Shown piece by piece: positions 1-5,160 of a stretch of DNA of 6,300 nt (positions are counted from its first letter, which is position 1; the number at the start of each line of letters is the position of its first letter). The notes beneath the pieces are model-generated. The model was not told where the DNA came from and made no database searches. It saw nothing but the letters and a program-made list of their open reading frames with translations. A program made the position numbers and the translations under genes. The stretch comes from JBAPRR01 sp049281195 (lineage in GTDB: Bacteria > Actinomycetota > Acidimicrobiia > Acidimicrobiales > CAVXTF01), in the NCBI GenBank assembly GCA_049281195.1, contig JBAPRR010000159.1, positions 1 to 6,300 of the forward strand. Reading direction: 5' to 3'.

Positions 1-1
1 T

Positions 2-253
2 GCGAAGCTGACCGTGCGAGACAAAGCACCACGAACCGACGTGGACTGGCATGACCCGAATCCAGCCGCTGCTCTGGCCCGGCGCGTCATCCAAGAGCTC
101 GGTCAGGTCGACTCAACCCGGCTGCGCAGGTGCCAGCGGACCGAGTGTGACCTTCTCTTCTTCGATCCGACCCGGTCGAGGTCGCGGCGATGGCACGCCG
201 AGCAACCCTGTGGATGGCTGGAGCGCCAGCACCGGCGGCGGGCTCAGGGCTGA
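2..253 (+). CDS. CGNR-type zinc-finger protein, C-terminal fragment (5' end outside window)
   Basis: The frame is open from the window edge, so this is the last 83 residues of a longer protein; the GTG at 14 is probably internal. CGNR proteins (ABATE/DUF1470 plus CGNR zinc finger) are actinobacterial and proteobacterial proteins thought to be transcriptional regulators. The segment RLRRCQRTECDLLFFDP, then TRSRSRRWH, then PCGW lines up with the family pattern of a CxxxxC pair, a (S/T)RNxSRRWC block and the CGNR motif. Three core positions differ: the usual SRN is TRS, the third zinc ligand is His instead of Cys (still able to bind zinc), and CGNR reads CGWL. The protein ends in the usual Arg-rich tail and a TGA at 251-253. 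It converges on the AraC pseudogene with 34 bases between. The changed motif may mean a divergent member or early decay, as the neighbours are pseudogenes. Family placement is fairly sure; function is not. Confidence 0.7.
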   Translation, partial: AKLTVRDKAPRTDVDWHDPNPAAALARRVIQELGQVDSTRLRRCQRTECDLLFFDPTRSRSRRWHAEQPCGWLERQHRRRAQG

Positions 254-287
254 CGGACCAATTGCATTACTCGTTAGCCCGCACTGA

Positions 288-781
288 TCACGTCCACGCG
301 ACGTCGTCCACCGCGAGGAACGGTGCGACCGCTAGGGCCGCTGGCGTTACCCCTGCGAAAGCCATGACTTCTCGATGGAGGTGGGACTGGTCGACTTAAC
401 CGCTCTCCACCGCGACCTTGGAGGCGCTGTGACCCACGGCGAAAATGTGCTCAGCGAAATCAAAACGGATGAGCTGAGTGACCCGTTTGGGAGTGAGACT
501 GATCTGGGATCGGAACCGGGACCACGGACGCTTGCGCTCCACCCGATCTCCGCGGCCAGTCGCTCAACACGGACCCGCCCTCGACTAGCCACCGTCTGCC
601 CCCATCCGAGGGCAACCTCCGGGTCGACCGCCCGACCTGACTCCAGTCGTCCAGCCAGCGCGGCCGCGGCTATTGCGAAGCGGTCGTCCCACGATTCGGC
701 AACGCGTAACACGTGGTTGGCGAGGCCTTCAGATACGGCTGTCGCCAGTTGTCGCACACGGTCCTGGGGAATCTTCGGAAC
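288..781 (-). pseudogene. AraC-family transcriptional regulator, 5'-truncated and broken
   Basis: Read on the minus strand, the first frame (about 781 down to 536) gives LANHVLRVAESWDDRF, then DPEVALGWGQTVAS and RVRVERLAAEIGWS, matching the linker and first HTH of a common actinobacterial AraC regulator family. At about 536 the match moves to another frame, RKRPWSRFRSQISLTPKR, then IRFDFAEHIF. The expected GWSRKR junction is restored if one base was lost there. In the second frame the conserved GYxDQSHLHREV stretch appears with TAA (396-398) in place of the Tyr codon, followed by AFAGVTPAALA and APFLAVDDVAW before a natural TGA at 290-288. The gene therefore carries one single-base frameshift, one nonsense change and no N-terminal half; a TGA at 784-782 closes the frame upstream. 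AraC proteins use two HTH motifs to bind DNA; this copy cannot be made whole. Recognition as AraC is firm; the target is unknown. Confidence 0.85.
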
Positions 782-800
782 TCAGCGGGTCGGTAGTGGC

Positions 801-1237
801 CACATCCCCGGAGGCCACCAAGAGATGGTGGCTGCCGCCTTCCGCACCATCTTCGCCCAGATCCCCCGAGGAGATCGCCGCCCAATGGGACCACGTCCAA
901 GCCATGCTCGGCTGCCGTTTCGACAAGGCGGTCGCACTCATCGAACAGCCCAAAGACCGAGGTGTTCCCCTTTCGCACCTTCCCCCGAGCCCACTGGCGC
1001 CAGATCTGGAGGACGAACTCGCTCGAGCTGCTCAACAAAGAACTCAAGCGCCGAGTGGTGGGCATCTTCCCCAACGATGCCGCTGCCATCCGCCTGGCCG
1101 GCCCGATGGTCGCCGACGTCCACAACAAGTGGGCGGCCTCGGAACGCCGCTACTTCTCAGAGACCTCTATGGCGGATCTCCATCCCGAGCGCGATGACCA
1201 CGACATGGCACCCAAGGAGCTCGCGCTCAGTGAGTGA
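801..1237 (+). pseudogene. IS256-family transposase, C-terminal remnant with two frameshifts
   Basis: Three consecutive plus-strand frames carry successive parts of one transposase. From 801 to 860 the frame gives GGHQEMVAAAFRTIFAQ. After a frame change in the C-run at 863-867, PEEIAAQWDHVQAMLGCRF continues to about 950. After a second change near 947-954, EVFPFRTFPRAHWRQIW, then TNSLELLNKELKRR and VVGIFPNDAAAIRLAG run to a TGA at 1235-1237. The last part holds the N-x-x-E-x-x-N block that carries the catalytic Glu of the IS256 DDE triad; the two Asp residues would lie in the missing N-terminal two thirds. Two residues seem lost between KRR and VVGIFPN relative to the usual KRR-x-x-VVGIFPN. 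The remnant begins beside the broken 5' end of the AraC pseudogene. The sequence around 1264-1287 (ACCACTTCATGGACGTG) resembles a decayed IS256 right inverted repeat. The element cannot move by itself. Confidence 0.9.
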
Positions 1238-1368
1238 TCGCCACCGGGGATGACAGCCTCAATCACCACCACTTCATGGACGTGCCTCCGAGCGCTGCAG
1301 TGCTCGCAGTCGGTCCTCAGCTGACATGTTCATGAGCGCACGAGAGTTGCATCATGTGAAAAGCGGAC
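1238..1368. other. Short spacer: possible IS256 right end and an imperfect hairpin
   Basis: This stretch separates the transposase remnant from the convergent qng1 gene and holds no gene. A possible remnant of the IS256 terminal repeat lies at 1264-1287. An imperfect inverted repeat (CGAGCGC-TGCA-GTGCTCG, six of seven pairs) at 1289-1306 could form a hairpin downstream of qng1. It has no T-tract on either strand, so it is not a convincing intrinsic terminator. Confidence 0.35.
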
Positions 1369-2328
1369 TCAGTAGAAAGTCGTACGGCACCGGTGTCGCG
1401 GTCTGCATTTGTAGTGGGGCGCTTGACCCATTTTCCATAAGAGGTGACCTACTTCTGCTGCCGTGATCCCATTGCAGCGCGAGCGGATCTGGGCGACAAG
1501 TTCCTCGACAGCCACGATGGTGTTTGCTCTGATCTCCACCTCCTGTGCTGAGCCTGGAGCAAGTAATTCTTCTCGGTCGATCCGGTCAGCGAGTTCGGGG
1601 TCATAGCAAAGCACGCCCTCAACCCGGAGAACATGAGGTACCAGGTTGTCGGCGAACGCAGTCAGGCGGTCCAAGTCGGCGAAGTGGCCGAGCGGATGAT
1701 CTCCGAGCGCAGCGGCAAGCTCCGCACTCGCGATCTGGGCCCGCTTCATAATCGGAATCTTTCGACCCCCGTAAACCGCAATGTCTTGGTATAGCGGCAT
1801 TGTTGCCAATGTCTCCGCCAAACAGGAAACGGACTGTCCGGCGTGTTCCACGAGATCGGAAAAGCTGCCGTTGAAGCGAGAGATGAGCAACTGACCAAGG
1901 TCCGACAATGCCCGGGCGAAGAGGCTCATTAGCTCGTCAACGGGCGGATCGAGACGCTGGCCGAACACCTCGGCCATGAAATGCGACGTCGTATTAACGA
2001 GCTCGGCGGCGGAAATCGTGCCGTGCCGGCGATACCAATCCCGTAGTCGAAACATCATTGTGATGGAGCCAGATCGGCCAGCCTCCTTAGTAAGGTAAGG
2101 ATGCCATCCGGAACCGAAGTTCATGGTGGTGAAGGTGACCACGTACGCAATCGTGTCGTCGATGTTCCCGGAGAAATAGTAGGACGGATCGATCTTCGGC
2201 CCGCGGCCGTCGACGGGCAACCATTCGGCCAACGACCTAAGCGCACTGTCGTCGACTGTCACAGTGTTGGCATGGTCAGCTACAAAGCGAGCTTCGTTCC
2301 TGACTTGGTCGAGAAGGTCGTTGGTCAT
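1369..2328 (-). CDS. qng1: Queuosine-5'-phosphate N-glycosylase (Qng1/DUF2419), queuine salvage
   Basis: Members of this family (human QNG1/C9orf64, bacterial homologues such as that of Sphaerobacter) hydrolyse queuosine-5'-monophosphate and release queuine, the base that TGT inserts in tRNA anticodons with GUN. It is a cytosolic, single-domain enzyme. The 319-residue product has the family's length and landmarks in order: SYYFSGNIDDTIAYVV (about 49-64), FTTMNFGSGWHPYL (66-79), KRAQ (195-198), LTAFADNLVPHVLR (222-235), GVLCYDPEL (238-246), EVEIRA (263-268), a late LW (297-298) and the C-terminal HRCRTTFY, which matches the family's HRxRTxxY end. The ATG at 2328 is preferred over an in-frame TTG at 2334 because a TATAGT box ends 6 bases upstream of the ATG, and no Shine-Dalgarno is visible. 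The gene appears intact, unlike its left neighbours. No other queuosine gene (TGT, transporter, Que enzymes) lies in the window. Family is confident; activity is inferred. Confidence 0.92.
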   Translation of the reverse strand: MTNDLLDQVRNEARFVADHANTVTVDDSALRSLAEWLPVDGRGPKIDPSYYFSGNIDDTIAYVVTFTTMNFGSGWHPYLTKEAGRSGSITMMFRLRDWYRRHGTISAAELVNTTSHFMAEVFGQRLDPPVDELMSLFARALSDLGQLLISRFNGSFSDLVEHAGQSVSCLAETLATMPLYQDIAVYGGRKIPIMKRAQIASAELAAALGDHPLGHFADLDRLTAFADNLVPHVLRVEGVLCYDPELADRIDREELLAPGSAQEVEIRANTIVAVEELVAQIRSRCNGITAAEVGHLLWKMGQAPHYKCRPRHRCRTTFY

Positions 2329-2334
2329 CGGCAA

Positions 2335-2340
2335 ACTATA
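2335..2340 (-). promoter_or_regulatory. Putative -10 box (TATAGT) for a leaderless qng1 transcript
   Basis: On the minus strand TATAGT is followed by six bases (TTGCCG) and then the ATG of qng1. This TANNNT box and spacing put the predicted transcription start at or within a base or two of the ATG, the arrangement of leaderless mRNAs common in actinobacteria. No Shine-Dalgarno is seen before the ATG, which agrees. No clear -35 element is visible at the usual distance. Confidence 0.5.
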
Positions 2341-2986
2341 CGACGACCGATTTCAGGACTGCCGCCCACCACCCGAGATATATCGGACGGCGGTCGTAAC
2401 AGACGGTTTAGGACTCCCGGCTCCCGGCACCCGAGCACTGTTGTGGCACCGCGTTCACAACGCACTCTTTGTCCAAGAAGCAGCAGCGGCCAAAACCCAG
2501 CAAGCGCGCTGAGAGCGATCCGGGACAACGAGTTCGGTTCTCACTCCGACTTCCTTTCGTTATCAGGCGGAAACGCACGCAGGATCCATCCATGCGACTC
2601 GAGCCTCGCCCGCGATCGGAAGGGATAATGCCAATCGGCTCGAGTCACTCCATCATGCGCGCCGTCAGCGAGCGCGTCGGTGCCGGTGCGCGTCGCCTTC
2701 AACACCCACGTGGGATGGCGCCGTAATCGGTACGAGCTTGTACTTCCCCACCGCCCGCGACGCGGCGGTGACACGCGCCCGGGCACAATGCTCGTCGGAC
2801 AATACGGGGACGCGGGACCGACCCCGCCCGGCCCTCGGCAGGACAGACCTCGCTACTACTTGAAGAGTCGTTTCACATCAGTGCCACTTCCCCAACAGTC
2901 GAGAGGAGGGCCCCGCCAGCGTGACGACGGTCCGGAGAGGAAGTCGCGCAATCGCAGGACTTCGGCGAACGCACGGTTGTCTTTGC
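2341..2986. other. About 650 bases with no gene that can be supported
   Basis: Open frames exist on both strands, but none shows a recognisable family, a good ribosome site or a coherent composition. A minus-strand frame from about 2800 reads EHCARARVTAASRAVGKYKL and ends in TGA near 2665; it has mostly G/C third positions but no start signal. A 44-codon minus-strand frame (2990-2856, GTG start) overlaps the stop of the 55-aa gene by a GTGA, without a ribosome site. A GATATATC palindrome sits at 2377-2384. The stretch may hold strongly decayed genes or the upstream control region of qng1. Confidence 0.4.
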
Positions 2987-3154
2987 TCACAGGCCGTTTC
3001 CAGTACCCCGGAACGGTCCTCGTCCGAATGGCCCACCACGACCGCCACAGCGCCTACGACGTGCGATCCCGATACCGAGCGCCACGATCACAATGGGTAC
3101 GGCGATATACCAAGGGGCCGTTGAGTGAGTGGCGGCGGTTATCTCATTGAGCAT
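2987..3154 (-). CDS. Small single-pass membrane protein, 55 aa, unknown function
   Basis: This short gene is supported by an almost ideal Shine-Dalgarno (AAAGGAGGT, minus strand, 3167-3159) four bases before the ATG at 3154. The product has a short N-terminal segment (about residues 1-13), one hydrophobic helix (PWYIAVPIVIVALGIGI, 14-30), then a basic cluster RRRR (32-35) and a Gly/Arg/Phe-rich tail. The positive-inside rule suggests an outside N-terminus and a cytoplasmic tail. It has no signal cleavage site and no family I can name. It lies 114 bases after the 77-aa membrane protein on the same strand, so the two may share a transcript. A TTGAGA-G-TCTCAA palindrome at 3218-3230 lies 63 bases before its start. 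The evidence is the ribosome site plus the clean helix; there is no homology to confirm it. It could encode a membrane microprotein that modulates a larger partner, but that is speculation. Confidence 0.6.
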   Translation of the reverse strand: MLNEITAATHSTAPWYIAVPIVIVALGIGIARRRRCGGRGGPFGRGPFRGTGNGL

Positions 3155-3158
3155 GGGA

Positions 3159-3167
3159 CCTCCTTTC
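3159..3167 (-). promoter_or_regulatory. Strong Shine-Dalgarno (AAAGGAGGT) deciding the 55-aa gene
   Basis: On the minus strand the sequence reads AAAGGAGGT-CCC-ATG with the ATG at 3154. This is the best ribosome binding site in the window and the main reason to accept the short frame that follows as a gene. Confidence 0.65.
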
Positions 3168-3268
3168 GACGTTCAGCGCACATCGATACGGACTTGTAGA
3201 ACAGGCATCACTACTCATTGAGAGTCTCAACATTGTCGACTCCAAGATCGAAGCGGAATGGTCCATCG

Positions 3269-3502
3269 TCACTTTCGGTGGCGCCGGCGAATGAAGGCCG
3301 GAATCGCAATGATGGGAAGGACAAGCAGCGCCTCCGGTGGGATGCGTCCTTTGCTCGATGCGACAACGCTGAAAAATACGACTACGACGGCGACGATGGC
3401 TCCCTGCCAGGTTTGTGGCCGGTAGCCGCCATTCCCTCTCTGCGCGAACCATGGGGTCCTCTCCGGCTCATGGCTGTTCTGCGGCTGCTCATCGTCTGGC
3501 AT
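3269..3502 (-). CDS. Small two-helix membrane protein, 77 aa, unknown function
   Basis: The product has a polar, charged N-terminus (about 1-20), a PWFAQRGNGGYRPQTWQG segment, a first hydrophobic helix (AIVAVVVVFFSVVA), a short basic loop (SSKGRIPPE), a second helix (ALLVLPIIAIPAFI) and a basic end RRRHRK. The basic end and the basic loop predict a hairpin in the membrane, though the topology is unsure. The G-Y/W-x-P-x-TWQG element before a helix recalls small uncharacterised actinobacterial membrane proteins, but I cannot name a domain. The ATG at 3502 is chosen because GGAG (3513-3510 on the minus strand, in GGAGAAGG) sits seven bases upstream; an in-frame ATG at 3544 adds 14 residues with no ribosome site. 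It lies downstream of the S53 protease gene on the same strand with about 220 bases between, and upstream of the 55-aa membrane protein. Coding status is likely; function unknown. Confidence 0.7.
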   Translation of the reverse strand: MPDDEQPQNSHEPERTPWFAQRGNGGYRPQTWQGAIVAVVVVFFSVVASSKGRIPPEALLVLPIIAIPAFIRRRHRK

Positions 3503-3595
3503 CGACCTTCTCCGTCGATGGAGCGAGAGATCGACTGGTTTCACTGGATTGCCTGAGAGGCAGTTGTTGCACTGTCCCGCCGAACTGTCGACCGC

Positions 3596-3720
3596 TTATT
3601 TTGGCTCGGGCGGCTCGATGCCCATCGCGTTGGGCCCGACACGCCGATACGCACCCGATCCCTCTTTTCGCCCGTAGAACTGAAGCGCCCGATGAGGCCG
3701 AGGTTCTCCAAGTAGTTCAC
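3596..3720 (-). pseudogene. Possible frameshifted small gene just after the protease
   Basis: A GTG at 3720 follows the protease stop by two bases and has GGAGG about nine bases upstream, inside the protease 3' end. Its frame starts VNYLENLGLIGRF with almost all G/C third positions. Around 3680 the coherent frame seems to switch to one reading FYGRKEGSGAYRRVGPNAMG, then IEPPEPK and TAA at 3598-3596, also G/C-rich at third positions. Staying in the first frame gives a 59-aa product ending at 3541 that turns irregular. I recognise no family; the uninterrupted first frame (YLENLGLI...STGEKRDRVR) vaguely recalls a winged-helix regulator C-terminus. This could be a broken gene, a real 59-aa protein, or chance. 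Confidence 0.25.
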
Positions 3721-3722
3721 CG

Positions 3723-5150
3723 CTACGATCCTCCAGCTGCGAGCAAGGGAACGAGGATCTGAGCGTCGGGGGATCCCCAGCCGGTGACGGGGTCCCAGCC
3801 CGGTCCGGCCTGGTAGCCGGTGACCGTTCCGGCGGGGAAGGTGATGGTGTTACTGCCGGTGGTGATGTCGTGGAACGCGCGGTGGTAGCTAGAGCTGACA
3901 CCGATGCGATAAATGGTGGGGTTGATGAAGCCGAGGGCGTGACCGGCATCTTGATCCGCTAGGGCTACGAGTCCCGCCCAGAAGGGAGCACTAGCGCTGG
4001 TCCCGTCGGCCGAGGTGACGACATTGCCACGTGTCAGGCTGAACGCGACGGCCATGCCGGTGTGACCGTCGGCGTCGGCAGAGACATCTGGAACGCCGCG
4101 CATGTGGCCGATGCCCGGCACGCCATCCTGGTATGCAGGTCGAGAGAACACGCTACTGAAGCCCCCGTTCGATCCTGTGGCCAGCAACTGCGCCAGCGCG
4201 GAAGGTGGCGGTTTGGGCGCTCCCGCAGGTAGGGATGGGGCCGGTGCGTTCCAGGCGGTCTCGTCCACATAGGCCCCCGTTGTAGGGCTTGCTTGCAGCG
4301 TGGTTCCGCCGACCGCCAGCACCAATGGGTCCGAGGCCGGCAGGTTCACTGCCCTAACCGAGGCAGAAACGACTCCCGAGCAGGGTCCGCCTGCAGCACC
4401 GTTGTCCCCCGCCGAGGCAATCACGGTCACGTGCCGGTTCTCGTCGGTCGTGAGCGCCGAGTTCAGGTTCGCAGCCCCGACGTGGGTGACGCACCCCTCG
4501 CTGATCCCGGCGGTGATCGCGACGGTGCCACCCAACGACGGGGCCAGGCGCAAGGCGTTGATGAGTCCAGCACCCGTCGCCTGCAGGTCGCCCGTGCCTG
4601 GGGGAATCAGGACGATTCGGATTGTTGCCGCCGGAGCGACCGCATGCACCATCTCTGCATCCATCGCCTCCTCACCGCCAGCCAGGTATGGATCGCCCAT
4701 CCGGGCAAAGCGGGTGATGACCTGGAGCCGAACTGCGGGAAGGCCGAACAATCCGTCGAATAGGGCGAAGTCGTGACGGAGATTGCTGTCAGTCGCGCTC
4801 GATGTCTGGTTGGGCGCGAACTCGAGCAGCACCACGCTCTGGCCACGGCCGTTGATCCCACGGCTGTGCAGCGGTTCGACGCCGTAGGCGGCCAGGAAAT
4901 GGTCCACGCCGTAGCAAGGGGAGGGTGTCAGCTTGGCGCAATCGCTGAGCGTCTTGATATTGGAAGCGGCCGTAACCGTCACCACACCCGACCCACTGGC
5001 CAGAGCGTGCGACGCGGTTTGGCTCGCCGCGCTGTTCCCGCAGCCGGCGAGAGCAAGCGCCGCTGCGGCACACGCCCCAGCCATAGCCAGGCATCGTCTT
5101 CTGCGACCCTGGGTGGACGGAACTGAATATGCCTGGGAGCGCACGGTCAT
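3723..5150 (-). CDS. Sedolisin (S53) family serine-carboxyl peptidase, predicted lipoprotein
   Basis: S53 peptidases are secreted, usually acid-active endopeptidases with a Ser-Glu-Asp triad. The 475-aa product shows the landmarks in order: GEEAMDAEMVHAVAPAA supplies the Glu160/Asp164 pair, SAGDNGA gives the oxyanion Asp249, and DGTSASAP gives the nucleophile Ser385. HDIT (Asp428) with GPGWDPVTGWGSPD (Gly449, Gly451, Asp453) forms the usual calcium site. The N-terminus has RRRR (16-19), a hydrophobic segment and a lipobox LAGC with Cys37, so a membrane-anchored lipoprotein outside the cell is predicted; RRRCLA is only weakly Tat-like. Only about 40 residues separate the lipobox from the catalytic domain, so the pro-domain of classic sedolisins is absent. 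The start at 5150 keeps the basic n-region; the later Met23 would lose it. It begins 10 bases after the regulator-like gene ends, suggesting one operon. The gene looks intact. Substrate is unknown. Confidence 0.93.
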   Translation of the reverse strand: MTVRSQAYSVPSTQGRRRRCLAMAGACAAAALALAGCGNSAASQTASHALASGSGVVTVTAASNIKTLSDCAKLTPSPCYGVDHFLAAYGVEPLHSRGINGRGQSVVLLEFAPNQTSSATDSNLRHDFALFDGLFGLPAVRLQVITRFARMGDPYLAGGEEAMDAEMVHAVAPAATIRIVLIPPGTGDLQATGAGLINALRLAPSLGGTVAITAGISEGCVTHVGAANLNSALTTDENRHVTVIASAGDNGAAGGPCSGVVSASVRAVNLPASDPLVLAVGGTTLQASPTTGAYVDETAWNAPAPSLPAGAPKPPPSALAQLLATGSNGGFSSVFSRPAYQDGVPGIGHMRGVPDVSADADGHTGMAVAFSLTRGNVVTSADGTSASAPFWAGLVALADQDAGHALGFINPTIYRIGVSSSYHRAFHDITTGSNTITFPAGTVTGYQAGPGWDPVTGWGSPDAQILVPLLAAGGS

Positions 5151-5160
5151 CGCATACTCG

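Noticed and set aside
670..1128. Minus-strand open frame of 152 codons
   Set aside because: It runs antisense to the IS256 remnant and has no family features.
375..1253. Long plus-strand open frame of 292 codons
   Set aside because: Only a short part (801-860) encodes real transposase sequence. The first half is the antisense of the AraC pseudogene and the last part is out of frame with the transposase.
2680..3150. Plus-strand open frame of 156 codons
   Set aside because: Arg/Pro-rich composition, no ribosome site, and antisense to the better supported 55-aa gene; typical chance frame in GC-rich DNA.
4293..4776. Two overlapping plus-strand frames of about 157 codons
   Set aside because: Both are antisense shadows of the S53 protease, which has all family motifs.
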